Positions 33,605-42,735 of a stretch of DNA of 64,000 bases are shown piece by piece. This DNA is from Beutenbergia cavernae DSM 12333 (GTDB taxonomy: Bacteria > Actinomycetota > Actinomycetes > Actinomycetales > Beutenbergiaceae). The notes beneath the pieces are model-generated. The model did no database searches. It had not been told where the DNA came from and saw only the letters and a program-made list of their open reading frames with translations. The position numbers and the translations under genes were made by a program. Numbering within the stretch: position 1 is the stretch's first letter; every line of letters begins with the position of its first letter. The DNA lies in contig NC_012669.1 in the NCBI RefSeq assembly GCF_000023105.1, positions 3,783,025 to 3,847,024 of the forward strand. Direction: 5' to 3'.

Positions 33605-34240
33605 TCAGGCCATCCGGGCGAGGCGCCCCGAGGAGTAGGACTGCATCTCGTGCCCGAACGCGGCGAGGTCGGTGGCCCACATGAGGTCGCCCTGGACCAG
33701 GCCGTACATCCGGGTGGCGGCCGTGACCTCGGCCGCGGTCGAGGTGCGGGCGACGAGGTCGGTGGCGAGGTCGATGCGCGGGCCGCGGACCGAGCCCACG
33801 AACACGCTGACGTGCCCGCTCGGCTCCGCGAGCAGCACCTCGACCTCGGTCGACGGGGCACGCCGCCCCGCGGGATCTGGCTCCGCGCCGCCGGGTTCGG
33901 TCCTCGTGTCGGAACCCTCCTGGACCACGCCGAACGCGCTCCGCCGCGGGCCGCCCACCACCGGCCGCCAGTAGCCCGACTCGGCCGCCCACAGCTGGCC
34001 GGCGGCGAGCGCCTCGGGGTCGAACGGCCGGTCGAGCCCCGCGAGCTCGCCGTCGAGCAGCCAGGTGGTCGACGCGTACGCGAGGTACGGGCCGCCGTCG
34101 TGCGTGAACTCCGTCTCGACGACGACCGGCCGCTCCGGGATGTCCGGGTAGGCGAGGAATCCCGGCCCGCGCCAGCGTCCCAGCAGCCACGCGAGCGGGT
34201 AGACCTCGGGGGCGAGGTCGTCCGGGATGGCGAACGTCAT
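33605..34240 (-). CDS. Nitrobindin-like heme-binding beta-barrel protein (FABP-like, DUF1794)
   Basis: 211 residues. The N-terminal PLAWLLGRWRGPGFLAYPDI is the family hallmark (GxWxGxG). The beta-barrel continues to a C-terminal GHEMQSYSSGRLARM, where the His is a candidate proximal heme ligand. An Arg/Pro/Glu-rich insert (about 107-128, ending before STEVEVLL) is longer than in most members. Nitrobindins bind ferric heme and handle NO or peroxynitrite. It is followed closely by ygfZ and preceded by a 33-residue membrane protein gene. Confidence 0.86.
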   Translation of the reverse strand: MTFAIPDDLAPEVYPLAWLLGRWRGPGFLAYPDIPERPVVVETEFTHDGGPYLAYASTTWLLDGELAGLDRPFDPEALAAGQLWAAESGYWRPVVGGPRRSAFGVVQEGSDTRTEPGGAEPDPAGRRAPSTEVEVLLAEPSGHVSVFVGSVRGPRIDLATDLVARTSTAAEVTAATRMYGLVQGDLMWATDLAAFGHEMQSYSSGRLARMA

Positions 34241-34244
34241 GTCC

Positions 34245-34346
34245 TCAGCGCTGGCCCTTGAGCAGGCGGTAGACGACGTACCCCGCGAACCACGCGGAGC
34301 CGACGCCGACCGCGATGACCAGGGCGGTGAACACGGCCTCGAGCAT
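34245..34346 (-). CDS. 33-residue single-helix membrane protein
   Basis: ATG 34346 to TGA 34245 encodes a 33-residue peptide with one strongly hydrophobic helix (ALVIAVGVGSAWFAGYVVY) and a basic C-terminus (RLLKGQR), so probably N-out. It ends four bases before the nitrobindin-like start and is likely co-transcribed. No ribosome site is seen. TACGAT ends six bases before the ATG, so the message may be leaderless. Codon use fits the surrounding GC-rich genes. Function unknown. Confidence 0.6.
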   Translation of the reverse strand: MLEAVFTALVIAVGVGSAWFAGYVVYRLLKGQR

Positions 34347-34382
34347 GCGTCGATCGTACCGGCCGTGCCGGCGCCCCGAGAC

Positions 34383-35120
34383 CTACAGGAAGAGCCGGTC
34401 GACGACGTACACCGGGATCCCGACGACGACGATCGGCAGCATCGCCGCCGCCAGGCCGGCGGGGAAACGCCCCGCGGTCGGGTACCGCCCGAGCAGGATG
34501 TGCAGCGCCGCGGTGAGCGTGCCCGTCGCGAGCCCGACGAGCGCGCCGGTCAGGGCGCCGATCGACGTCAGGAGGGCCAGCCCGGCGACCGCGCCCACGA
34601 CCGTCGTCACGCCCATCGTGATGAGCGCCTCCCGCCACGGCCCGAGCCGGATCGCCGTGCAGGCCGACGCGGCGGCCAGCGCGATGGCCGCGCACAGCAC
34701 CAGCGCGACCTCGATGACTCCCGGGCCGAGCGCCGCCCAGCCCGCTCCCGAGCACACGACGGCGAGCCCGGTCACGGTGCCGGCGAGCGACTCCACGAGG
34801 CGTGGGCGGCCGTCGCGGCGCGCGAGCTCGTGCACGAACGCCGCACCCACCCCGAGCGCCATGACGACGGCGAGGTAGCGCAGGTCGCCCCCGACCAGCA
34901 CCGCGCCGAACGCGGCGAGCGTCGCGCCGACCAGCACCACGATCGTGCCCCGCGCCGCGGGCAGGCCGAGCAGCATCGCCCAGCCCACGGCGAAGATCAG
35001 CGTGGCCGCCCCGGCGGCCGCGACGAAGCCCGGCCAGCTCAGGTACGCGGCCACGGCGAGCCCGGTCGCCGCCAGCGAGGTCAGCACCGCGCGCGTAGAG
35101 CTACCCATGAGAGCGGACAC
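34383..35120 (-). CDS. Seven-helix hypothetical membrane protein
   Basis: GTG 35120, preceded by AAGGAG and five spacer bases, gives 245 residues. An internal ATG four codons later has no better site. About seven hydrophobic helices are separated by short loops, including LAATGLAVAAYLSWPGFVAAAG, ALCAAIALAAASACTAI-like stretches and a final IVVVGIPVYVVDRLF. One charged loop (HELARRDGRPRLVESLAG, about 96-113) stands out. I do not recognise the family. It is divergent from glnR across 125 bases. Confidence 0.75.
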   Translation of the reverse strand: MSALMGSSTRAVLTSLAATGLAVAAYLSWPGFVAAAGAATLIFAVGWAMLLGLPAARGTIVVLVGATLAAFGAVLVGGDLRYLAVVMALGVGAAFVHELARRDGRPRLVESLAGTVTGLAVVCSGAGWAALGPGVIEVALVLCAAIALAAASACTAIRLGPWREALITMGVTTVVGAVAGLALLTSIGALTGALVGLATGTLTAALHILLGRYPTAGRFPAGLAAAMLPIVVVGIPVYVVDRLFL

Positions 35121-35213
35121 GCGCGCTCCTTCGTGTGGTCGGTCGAATCGTCGGTCGCCCGCGGCCGCCCACGGGGCCGGGCAGGCGGTGACGTTCCGGC
35201 CCCGGCACTGCAA

Positions 35214-35219
35214 TACAGT
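35214..35219 (+). promoter_or_regulatory. Candidate -10 box of the glnR promoter
   Basis: TACAGT lies 27 bases before the glnR GTG and fits the actinobacterial TANNNT pattern. A -35 element is not clear; GTGACG at 35188 is too far away (20-base spacer). The ribosome site GGAAGGAG sits between. This is a weak, single-hexamer call. Confidence 0.35.
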
Positions 35220-35245
35220 AAGCCGACGGTCGGAAGGAGTCCCAG

Positions 35246-35968
35246 GTGGCGGACCTGTTGCTGCTCACGTCCGAGCCGGGAGGCTCCGCCCAGGTCCTGC
35301 CCGCCCTGTCGCTGCTCAACCACCGCATCCGCGTCCTGCCCGTCGAACCCTCCGCTCTCCTCGACGCCCCGGACGCCGACGTCGTGCTGCTCGACGCGCG
35401 GCGGGACCTCGTCACCGCGCGCACCACGTGCCGCCTGCTCCGCTCGACGGGCCTGGCCGTGCCGCTGCTCCTCGTGCTGACCGAGGGCGGGCTGACGGTG
35501 GTGACGGCTGACTGGGGCACGGACGACATCATCCTCGACACGGCGGGTCCGGCCGAGCTCACGACCCGGCTCCGCCTGCTCGCGGAGCGCGGCGCCACGC
35601 AGCGTGGGGCGGACGAGCCGACCGAGATCGAGGCCGGCGAGCTGATGATCGACCCCAGCGGGTACACGGTCCGGCTGCGGGGCCGGCCCCTCGACCTCAC
35701 GTACAAGGAGTTCGAGCTCCTGAAGTACCTCGTGCAGCATCCCGGCCGGGTGTTCACCCGGGCGCAGCTCCTGCAGGAGGTGTGGGGGTACGACTACTAC
35801 GGGGGCACGCGCACCGTGGACGTCCACGTGCGGCGGCTGCGCGCGAAGCTCGGCACCGAGCACGAGCAGCTCATCGGCACGGTGCGCAACGTCGGCTACC
35901 GGTTCGACCCTCCCCGGGAGCGGCGCGTCGCGGAGCCGCCGCCGGCGTCCGACGGACCGGCCGCCTGA
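35246..35968 (+). CDS. glnR: GlnR, global nitrogen response regulator (OmpR-type, atypical receiver)
   Basis: 240 residues from GTG 35246 with GGAAGGAG upstream. The receiver domain starts [24 protein letters not shown] and contains [24 protein letters not shown] and [29 protein letters not shown], which match actinobacterial GlnR closely. The winged helix (about 135-225) has [48 protein letters not shown]. GlnR activates ammonium assimilation genes and in Streptomyces interacts with phosphate control. It works without canonical phosphorylation. There is no sensor kinase gene here, which fits an orphan regulator. Confidence 0.93.
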   Translation: MADLLLLTSEPGGSAQVLPALSLLNHRIRVLPVEPSALLDAPDADVVLLDARRDLVTARTTCRLLRSTGLAVPLLLVLTEGGLTVVTADWGTDDIILDTAGPAELTTRLRLLAERGATQRGADEPTEIEAGELMIDPSGYTVRLRGRPLDLTYKEFELLKYLVQHPGRVFTRAQLLQEVWGYDYYGGTRTVDVHVRRLRAKLGTEHEQLIGTVRNVGYRFDPPRERRVAEPPPASDGPAA

Positions 35969-36170
35969 TCCGCTGCCCGGGCTGCGAGGGACCGGCCGAC
36001 GGCGTCCGGACAGACCCCGGCAACCTCCCCGACGGCTCGCCGTCGCCCGAGGGTCGTTCGCGGGTACAGTGTGCAGCGACGTCGGGCCGCGGTAGCCCCG
36101 GGCTCCACATACAGCCGCTTCGAGCGGCCACGCGCCGAGAGGCGCTCTGCGGTCCGGCGTCACCTCTGAC

Positions 36171-36851
36171 GTGACAGACGACCCTCCCGTCCCGTCCCCG
36201 ACGCGAAAGCCCCCGACAGTGCGCCTGCGACTCACGCCCCGCGATGCGACGTTCTTCGACCTCTTCGCCGGCCAGGCGCAGTACCTGGTGACCGGTGCGG
36301 ACCTGCTGGCACAGATCGTCGGCGCCGACCCGGAGGAGCGCCCCACGATCGCGGGCCGCCTCCGCGACGCCGAGCACGACGCCGACGAGGCCACGCACAC
36401 GATCATGCGGCGGCTCAACCAGACGTTCGTGACGCCGTTCGACCGGGACGACATCTACGAGCTCGCGTCGAGCCTCGACGACTGCATGGACGAGATGGAG
36501 GAGGCCGGCGACCTCATCGTCCTGTACCAGCTCGGGGACCTCCCGAAGCAGGTCGTGCGCCAGGTCGGCGTGCTGCAGCGGTGCGCCGAGCTGACCGCCC
36601 TGGCGATGCCGCGCCTGCGGTCGATGCAGGACCTCAGCGACTACTGGGTCGAGGTGAACCGCCTCGAGAACGAGGCCGACCGCGCCTACCGCAAGCTGCT
36701 GGCCGGCATCTACGAGGGGAAGACGCCGGCGGGCACCGACCCGCTGGCGATCATGAAGCTCAAGGAGGTCATCGACGTCCTCGAGTCCGCGGCCGATGCG
36801 TTCGAGAAGGTGGCGAACACCGTCGAGACGATCGCTCTCAAGGAAGCCTGA
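36171..36851 (+). CDS. DUF47 (PhoU-like) phosphate transport regulator
   Basis: 226 residues of the DUF47/PhoU-like all-helical family. It starts in RLTPRDATFFDLFAGQAQYLVTGADLLAQ. The helices contain RDAEHDADEATHTIMRRLNQTFVTPFDRDDIYEL (acidic, probably metal-binding) and ENEADRAYRKLLAGIYEG. The GTG at 36171 is one option; GTG 36219 gives the more usual MRLRLTPRD start, but neither has a clear ribosome site. The pit gene starts four bases after its stop. Family members regulate or assist the partner Pit phosphate transporter. TACAGT at 36065-36070 is a possible upstream -10 box. Confidence 0.9.
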   Translation: MTDDPPVPSPTRKPPTVRLRLTPRDATFFDLFAGQAQYLVTGADLLAQIVGADPEERPTIAGRLRDAEHDADEATHTIMRRLNQTFVTPFDRDDIYELASSLDDCMDEMEEAGDLIVLYQLGDLPKQVVRQVGVLQRCAELTALAMPRLRSMQDLSDYWVEVNRLENEADRAYRKLLAGIYEGKTPAGTDPLAIMKLKEVIDVLESAADAFEKVANTVETIALKEA

Positions 36852-36855
36852 CCGC

Positions 36856-37869
36856 GTGGAGATCGCGCTCGTCGTCCTCGTGGTCGCGCTCGCCCTGGCG
36901 TTCGACTACACCAACGGCTTCCACGACGCCGCGAACGCCATCGCGACGTCCGTGTCGACCCGGGCCCTGACGCCGCGCGCGGCTCTCATCATGGCCGCGG
37001 CGATGAACTTCATCGGGGCGCTCCTCGGCACCGAGGTCGCGGAGACCATCGCCACGCAGATCGTCGCGTTCGACCTCAGCGACTCGGAGCACGCCCACGT
37101 GGCGCTCGTCGCGATCCTCGCGGCCCTCATCGGCGCGATCGTGTGGAACCTCATCACCTGGTGGCGCGGCCTGCCGTCGTCGTCGACGCACGCCCTCATC
37201 GGCGGCCTGGTGGGTGCGGGGATCGCCGGGAGCTTCATGGTGAAGTGGGACGCCGTCGTCGACAAGGTCGTCCTGCCGATGATCTTCTCCCCGCTCGTCG
37301 GCTTCTCGCTCGCGTTCCTGCTCATGGTCGGCGTGCTGTGGCTCTTCCGGAACTCCGCGCCGGCGAAGACGTTCCGGCGCTTCCGTGCGGCGCAGACTGT
37401 CTCCGCCGCCGCGATGGCCCTCGGGCACGGGCTGCAGGACGCGCAGAAGACGATGGGCGTGATCTTCCTCGCGCTGCTCACGGCGGGCTGGGCGGAGCGC
37501 GAGGACGGCATCCCCCTGTGGGTGAAGCTGGCGGCCGCGGCGGCGATCAGTGCCGGCACGTACTCGGGCGGCTGGCGCATCATGCGCACGCTCGGTCGGC
37601 GCATCATCGAGCTCGACCCGGCCCGCGGGTTCGTGGCCGAGTCCGTGGCCGCGGGCGTGCTCTACACGACGGCGTTCTGGCTGCACGCGCCGATCTCGAC
37701 GACGCACACGATCACCTCGGCGATCATGGGCGTCGGGGCCACGAAGCGGGTCTCCGCGGTGCGCTGGGGCGTGGCCGGCAACATCGCGACGGCGTGGGTC
37801 CTCACCATCCCGGCCGCCGCCGCCGTCGCCGCGCTCACGTACTTCCTGCTGAGCCTGGTGCTCCTCTGA
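36856..37869 (+). CDS. pit: Low-affinity inorganic phosphate transporter, Pit family
   Basis: 337 residues from GTG 36856. The two-domain Pit layout is clear: DYTNGFHDAANAIATSVSTRALTP and the mid-chain signature SSSTHALIGGLVGAG at the first repeat. GHGLQDAQKTMGVI, and STTHTITSAIMGVGATKR in the second repeat, complete the pattern. About ten membrane helices. It takes up phosphate (as a metal-phosphate complex) with protons. It is transcribed directly after the DUF47 gene, a standard pair. A different, high-affinity system (pstSCAB) lies about 2 kb away. Confidence 0.95.
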   Translation: MEIALVVLVVALALAFDYTNGFHDAANAIATSVSTRALTPRAALIMAAAMNFIGALLGTEVAETIATQIVAFDLSDSEHAHVALVAILAALIGAIVWNLITWWRGLPSSSTHALIGGLVGAGIAGSFMVKWDAVVDKVVLPMIFSPLVGFSLAFLLMVGVLWLFRNSAPAKTFRRFRAAQTVSAAAMALGHGLQDAQKTMGVIFLALLTAGWAEREDGIPLWVKLAAAAAISAGTYSGGWRIMRTLGRRIIELDPARGFVAESVAAGVLYTTAFWLHAPISTTHTITSAIMGVGATKRVSAVRWGVAGNIATAWVLTIPAAAAVAALTYFLLSLVLL

Positions 37870-38012
37870 ACGCCGCCTGACACCCGGGCGAACGCTCGGC
37901 GATGGGGAGAACTCCCCTGCCGCGAAGCCGTTCTGGGGGTGAGCACCCGGCCCTTCCTCCGCTACGTTTCTCTCGGCACAGCGCGTGCCGCCCCACGAAC
38001 TCGAGGAGCTCC

Positions 38013-38465
38013 ATGAACACCCGACGACTCGGCCGCCTGGTCGGAGCCACCGTCGCCGCCGCTGGAACGATCGCTGCGATGTCCGCGTGCGGGATGCTCG
38101 GAGGCTCCGTGCCCACCGCAGAGGTCGGCGACTGCACGAACGCCGACGACCTCAACACCCAGTTCACGGAGTTCCCGACGGTCGACTGCTCCGAGGAGCA
38201 CGACGCGGAGGTCTTCTACAAGTTCGAGATGCCCGACGGCGACTTCCCCGGTGACGACGCCATCTCGACCGAGGCCGAGGCGCAGTGCACCGGCGACGCG
38301 TTCACCGACTACGTCGGCGTCGCGTACGCCGACTCCGAGATCTACGCGAACTTCGTGCCGCCGAACGAGGACACCTGGAACGACAACAACGACCGCGAGG
38401 TCATCTGCATCCTCGTGCTCGACGGCGAGACGACGACCGGCTCGCTCGAGGGCGCGAACCGCTGA
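38013..38465 (+). CDS. Septum-formation family lipoprotein
   Basis: The ATG at 38013 has GAGGAG four bases before and gives 150 residues. The signal peptide ends in the lipobox AMSAC (Cys26). The mature protein is acidic with four further Cys: VGDCTNADDL, VDCSEEHDAEVFYKFEMP, EAQCTGDAF and REVICIL. This spacing and the HDAEVF motif match the septum-formation (PF13845) domain of actinobacterial membrane proteins. The Cys probably form disulfides outside the cell. It ends just before a strong hairpin facing pstB. Confidence 0.85.
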   Translation: MNTRRLGRLVGATVAAAGTIAAMSACGMLGGSVPTAEVGDCTNADDLNTQFTEFPTVDCSEEHDAEVFYKFEMPDGDFPGDDAISTEAEAQCTGDAFTDYVGVAYADSEIYANFVPPNEDTWNDNNDREVICILVLDGETTTGSLEGANR

Positions 38466-38480
38466 GCGGCTGACGCACCA

Positions 38481-38526
38481 CGTACGACGGCGGGGTCCCC
38501 ACCCAGGTGGGGACCCCGCCGTCGTA
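38481..38526. terminator. Perfect 22-bp inverted repeat between convergent genes
   Basis: The arms 38481-38502 and 38505-38526 are exact reverse complements with only CA between them, so in RNA a loop of about six bases would open. It lies between the septum-lipoprotein stop (38465) and the pstB stop (38555) and probably ends both transcripts. Confidence 0.8.
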
Positions 38527-38554
38527 CTCTCACGGGCCGCGAGCGCCCGGGCGC

Positions 38555-39334
38555 TCAGCCGAAGCGGCCGGAGATGTAGTCCTCCGTGGCCTTCTGGCTG
38601 GGTGAGGAGAACATCGTGGCGGTGTCGTCCATCTCGACGAGATGGCCCGGGCGGCCGGCGCCGTCGATCGTGAAGAAGCCGGTCCGGTCGGAGACCCGCG
38701 CCGCCTGCTGCATGTTGTGCGTCACGATGACGATCGTGTAGCTCTTCTTGAGCTCGGCCATGAGGTCCTCGATGGCGAGCGTGGAGATCGGGTCGAGCGC
38801 CGAGCACGGCTCGTCCATGAGGAGGACCTGCGGCTCGACGGCGATCGCGCGCGCGATGCACAGCCGCTGCTGCTGGCCGCCGGACAGCGACGAGCCCGGC
38901 TTGTCGAGACGGTCCTTGACCTCGTTCCACAGGTTCGCGCCGCGCAGCGACCGCTCCACGAGCTCGGCGGCGTCCGGCTTCGACAGGCGGCGGTTGTTCA
39001 GCCGCACGCCGGCCAGCACGTTCTCCGAGATCGACATCGTGGGGAACGGGTTCGGGCGCTGGAACACCATGCCGACCTGCCGGCGCACCTCCACGGGGTC
39101 GACGCCCGGGCCGTACAGGTCGAGCCCGTCCATCACGGCCTTGCCCTCCACGCGGGCGCCGGGGATCACCTCGTGCATGCGGTTGAGCGTCCGCAGGAAC
39201 GTCGACTTGCCGCAGCCGGACGGCCCGATGAGCGCCGTCACGGTGCGCGGCTCGATGGCCATCGTGACGCCCTCGACGGCGCGGAAGTCGCCGTAGTAGA
39301 CGTTGAGGTCACTGACGTCGATGCGCTTGGACAT
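38555..39334 (-). CDS. pstB: Phosphate ABC transporter ATPase PstB
   Basis: 259 residues with Walker [10 protein letters not shown] (about 36), Q-loop [12 protein letters not shown], signature [14 protein letters not shown] and Walker [14 protein letters not shown], then the H-loop [12 protein letters not shown]. The [13 protein letters not shown] start and the FQRPNPFP motif identify PstB. It energises high-affinity phosphate uptake and is the last gene of pstSCAB, 16 bases after pstA. Confidence 0.97.
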   Translation of the reverse strand: MSKRIDVSDLNVYYGDFRAVEGVTMAIEPRTVTALIGPSGCGKSTFLRTLNRMHEVIPGARVEGKAVMDGLDLYGPGVDPVEVRRQVGMVFQRPNPFPTMSISENVLAGVRLNNRRLSKPDAAELVERSLRGANLWNEVKDRLDKPGSSLSGGQQQRLCIARAIAVEPQVLLMDEPCSALDPISTLAIEDLMAELKKSYTIVIVTHNMQQAARVSDRTGFFTIDGAGRPGHLVEMDDTATMFSSPSQKATEDYISGRFG

Positions 39335-39350
39335 ACGGGTTCCTTCTTCT

Positions 39351-40280
39351 TCAGCGCGACGCCGTCGAGAACCGACGGCTGATGAGGCGGGCGATCAGGT
39401 TGAGGGCCATGACGATGAGGATGAGCGTGAGGGCGGCTGCCCAGGCGCGGTCGATCCCCGTCCCGCCCTGCTGGTACTGGCGGTAGGCGAACACGGGCAG
39501 GGTGGCCATCCGGCCCTCGAACAGGTTCGTGTTGACCATCGTGACCAGACCGACGGTGAGCAGCAGGGGCGCCGTCTCGCCGATGATGCGGGCGATCGAG
39601 AGCATGACGCCGGTGACGATGCCGGGCAGCGACGTCCGGAGCACGACCTTGACGATCGTGCGCCACTTCGGCACGCCGAGCGCGTAGGAGGCCTCCCGCA
39701 GCTCGTTCGGGACGAGGCGCAGCATCTCCTCCGTCGAGCGGACGACGACGGGGATCATGAGGACGGCGAGGGCGGCGGCACCCATGATGCCCGCCCGGTA
39801 GGCCGGGCCGAGCAGCAGGGTGAACAGCGCGAACGCGAACAGGCCGGCCACGATCGACGGGATGCCCGTCATGACGTCGACGAAGAACGTCAGCGCCCGG
39901 GCCAGGGGGCCGCGCCCGTACTCGACGAGGTAGACGGCTGCGAGGAGCCCGATCGGCACGGAGATGATGGTGGCCGCCAGCGTGATGAGCAGCGTGCCGA
40001 TGATCGCGTGCCTCGCACCGCCCGACGTCATGTCGCCGAACACGCCGGTCATGTCCGTCGTCAGGAACTCCCAGCTGAACGACCGCAGCCCGTTCGAGAC
40101 GGCGGTCCACAGCAGGGAGACGAGCGGGACGAGAGCGATGAGGAACGCGAGCGTGACGAAGATGGTCATCGCGTGGTTCGTGAGGCGGCGGCGCAGGCTC
40201 AGTCGTCCGACGCCAGGGGCCGGAGCGTTGCCGCGGGGCTGCGAGGCGCCCCGCGCGGGCGCGGTCGTCTGCGTGGCCAT
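39351..40280 (-). CDS. pstA: Phosphate ABC transporter permease PstA
   Basis: 309 residues from ATG 40280, sharing one base with the pstC stop (TGATG). About six membrane helices and the PstA motif [14 protein letters not shown]; the EAA-type loop [21 protein letters not shown] (about 198) docks to Pst[18 protein letters not shown] follows. It forms the phosphate channel with PstC. Confidence 0.96.
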   Translation of the reverse strand: MATQTTAPARGASQPRGNAPAPGVGRLSLRRRLTNHAMTIFVTLAFLIALVPLVSLLWTAVSNGLRSFSWEFLTTDMTGVFGDMTSGGARHAIIGTLLITLAATIISVPIGLLAAVYLVEYGRGPLARALTFFVDVMTGIPSIVAGLFAFALFTLLLGPAYRAGIMGAAALAVLMIPVVVRSTEEMLRLVPNELREASYALGVPKWRTIVKVVLRTSLPGIVTGVMLSIARIIGETAPLLLTVGLVTMVNTNLFEGRMATLPVFAYRQYQQGGTGIDRAWAAALTLILIVMALNLIARLISRRFSTASR

Positions 40281-41257
40281 CAGTTCGCTCCCGAGAACTC
40301 GGCCCGGCGCGCGATGATCCAGCGCGCGAGCATGTTGACCCCCAGCGTGATGACGAACAGGCCGAGCCCCGTCGCGATCAGCACGTTCGTCGCGAGGCCG
40401 TGCGCCTCCGGGAACTGCGCGGCGATGTTGGCGGCGATGCTCTGGTGCTGGCCCGGCTGGAGCAGGTAGAAGGAGAACAGGTACCCGGGCGACAGGACCA
40501 TCAGCACGGCCATCGTCTCGCCCAGGGCGCGCCCCAGGCCGAGCATCGAGGCGCTGATGACGCCGGACCGGCCGAACGGCAGCACGGCCATCCGGATCAT
40601 CTCCCAGCGCGTGGACCCGAGCGCCAGGGCCGCCTCCGTGTGCAGCGGCGGCGTCTGGAGGAAGACCTCGCGCGAGACGGCCGTGATGATCGGCAGGATC
40701 ATCACGGCGAGCACCACCGACGCCGACGCGATGTTCCGCGCCGGGGCCGTGTAGCCCTCGAAGAGCGGGATGAACCCGAGCGTGTCCGTGAGCCACCGGA
40801 ACACCGGGTCGAGCACCGGGAGCAGCCAGAACGTGCCCCAGAGGCCGAAGATGACGCTGGGGATCGCCGCGAGCAGGTCGATGAGGTAGCCCATCCCCTG
40901 CGCGAGGCGGCGCGGGGCGTACTGCGTGATGAACAGCGCGATCCCGACGCTGAGCGGCACCGCGATGATCAGGGCGAGCACGCTCGAGAGGACCGTCCCG
41001 AAGACGAGCGGCCCGAGGTACCCGAGCAGCGAGGAGCCGCGGAAGAAGGAGACGCCCTCGAGGTCGGCCTGGGACGCGGAGATCGCCGGCCACGCCTGGA
41101 CGAGCAGGAAGGCCGCCACCGCGGCCAGCGTCACGAGGATGAGCACGCCGGCGCCCGTGGACAGGCCGGCGAACACGCGGTTGCCGACGCGCCCGGGATG
41201 GCGGCCCGGACGCGGCTCGCTGGGCGGCGCCGTCTCGGGCGGGGAGGTCACAGCCAC
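40280..41257 (-). CDS. pstC: Phosphate ABC transporter permease PstC
   Basis: 325 residues with a Pro-rich cytoplasmic start, then about six helices. Typical segments are LLGYLGPLVFGTVLSSVLALIIAVPLSVGIALFI, LLAAIPSVIFGLWG, the EAA loop EAALALGSTRWEMIRMAVLPFGRSG, and LGLGRALGETMAVLMV. It starts 97 bases after the pstS stop, enough for an internal hairpin that would keep PstS in excess. It overlaps pstA by one base. Confidence 0.96.
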   Translation of the reverse strand: MAVTSPPETAPPSEPRPGRHPGRVGNRVFAGLSTGAGVLILVTLAAVAAFLLVQAWPAISASQADLEGVSFFRGSSLLGYLGPLVFGTVLSSVLALIIAVPLSVGIALFITQYAPRRLAQGMGYLIDLLAAIPSVIFGLWGTFWLLPVLDPVFRWLTDTLGFIPLFEGYTAPARNIASASVVLAVMILPIITAVSREVFLQTPPLHTEAALALGSTRWEMIRMAVLPFGRSGVISASMLGLGRALGETMAVLMVLSPGYLFSFYLLQPGQHQSIAANIAAQFPEAHGLATNVLIATGLGLFVITLGVNMLARWIIARRAEFSGAN

Positions 41258-41354
41258 TGCCGGCTCCGTTCGCTGCGGTGGTTCTCGGTGGACACCCCTC
41301 CGCGCGGGCCCGGCCGGAGCCGGACCCGCGCGGAGGATGGAGCGTGGGTGGTGA

Positions 41355-42503
41355 TCAAGCGGTCCCGATCTCGGCGATCGCCGCCTCGACCCGCGTGCGC
41401 AGGTCGTCCGAGATGGGCGCGGAGCCGGCGACGTCCGGCTGCGCCGAGCGCTCCTGACCCTCCGGGCTCGCGATGTAGGAGAGCAGCGCGGCCACGTTCG
41501 CGGCGTCCTCCTCGTTGTCGTACGTCGAGCACGCGATCGAGTACGAGATGAGCACGAGCGGGTAGGCGCCCGCGGCGGTCGTCGTGCGGTCGAGCTCGAC
41601 GGTCAGCCGCAGGTCGGTCGCGTCCTCGGTGGCCGGGGAGGCGTCGACGACGGCGGCAGCTGCCTCGGCGGAGTACGGCACGTACTCCTCGCCGACCTGG
41701 AGGGCGACGGTGCCGAGGTCACCGGCGCGCGAGGCGTCGGCGTACCCGATCGTGCCCTCGGCCGAGTTCACCGTGTCGATGAGGCCGGACGTGCCGTTGC
41801 CGGACTGCCCGCCCTCGACCGGCCACGCGTCGCTCGGCTCGTGCGGCCACGCGCCCTCGCTGGCGGCGGCGAGGTACTCGGTGAAGTTCTCCGTCGTCCC
41901 GGAGCCGTCCGACCGGTTGACCGGGATGATGGCGAGGGCGGGGAGCGTCGCGTCGGGGTTCGCCTCGGCGATCGCCGGGTCGTCCCATGAGGTGATGTCA
42001 CCGTTGAAGATCTGCGCGATCGTCGCGGCGTCGAGCTGGAGGTTCTCCACGCCGAGGTCCGGGAGGTTGTAGACGACGGCGATCGGCGAGATGTAGAGCG
42101 GGAGCTCGAGCGCCTCGCCGCCGAAGCAGCGCTCGGTCGCGGCGGCCAGCTCGTCGGGGTCGAGGGCCGCGTCGGAGCCGGCGAACTGCACGCCGCCCGA
42201 GAGGAACTGCTCGCGGCCGCCGCTGGAGCCGACCGCGTCGTAGCTGAACTGGACGTTCGGGGCGAGGTCGCCGAACCCGGCCTGCCATCCGGCCATCGCC
42301 GCCTCCTGCGAGGAGGCCCCCGCGCCGGCGAGCACACCGCTCAGGTCGGCGGCGTTGCTGCCGCCGTCCGTCGTCTCCTCGCCGTCGGTGCCGTTCTCCG
42401 ACCCGTCGGCGTTGCCGCCGCAAGCGGCGAGGAGCAGGGCGGCACCCGCCGCGACTGCGGCCAGGGCGGCGCCGCGCGAGCGCCGCGTCGAGACAAGCTT
42501 CAC
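41355..42503 (-). CDS. pstS: Phosphate-binding lipoprotein PstS
   Basis: GTG 42503 with GAGAGG eight bases upstream gives 382 residues. The lipobox is LLLAAC (Cys28). The mature protein starts after a Gly/Asp/Thr-rich linker with LSGVLAGAGASSQEAAMAGW. Phosphate-contacting motifs are VGSSGGREQFLSGGVQFAGSDAAL, PVNRSDGSGTTENFTEYL and GNGTSGLIDTV. PstS captures phosphate outside the membrane. A PHO box lies about 90 bases upstream, so the operon should be PhoP-induced at low phosphate. Confidence 0.95.
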   Translation of the reverse strand: MKLVSTRRSRGAALAAVAAGAALLLAACGGNADGSENGTDGEETTDGGSNAADLSGVLAGAGASSQEAAMAGWQAGFGDLAPNVQFSYDAVGSSGGREQFLSGGVQFAGSDAALDPDELAAATERCFGGEALELPLYISPIAVVYNLPDLGVENLQLDAATIAQIFNGDITSWDDPAIAEANPDATLPALAIIPVNRSDGSGTTENFTEYLAAASEGAWPHEPSDAWPVEGGQSGNGTSGLIDTVNSAEGTIGYADASRAGDLGTVALQVGEEYVPYSAEAAAAVVDASPATEDATDLRLTVELDRTTTAAGAYPLVLISYSIACSTYDNEEDAANVAALLSYIASPEGQERSAQPDVAGSAPISDDLRTRVEAAIAEIGTA

Positions 42504-42590
42504 AGTGGTTCCCTCTCGTCTGCGTGCGCGGGCTGGTGCCCGCGACGCTGCTGACGCTAGGTCGGCCGGGTGACGCAGACCTCGGACGAG

Positions 42591-42612
42591 GGTGAACGCA
42601 CGGTGAACGACG
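42591..42612 (-). promoter_or_regulatory. PHO box (PhoP operator) upstream of pstS
   Basis: On the minus strand two GTTCACC units occur exactly 11 bases apart (plus-strand GGTGAAC at 42591 and 42602). This is the direct-repeat pattern known for Streptomyces PHO boxes. A weaker third unit may follow at about 42613. TAGCGT (minus strand, 42554-42559) is a possible -10 box. The site lies 88-109 bases before the pstS start. No phoRP genes are in this window. Confidence 0.75.
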
Positions 42613-42735
42613 GTCGACGGCTTGCGACCGGGCGTGCGGCGCACCTCACGCCCGTGGGACGCGCCTGGTTCGATCCCGCGTCGACGCCGGGCGCCGGGCC
42701 CTGTCGGCCGGGCGCGCTGGTCCGGGCTGTGCGGC

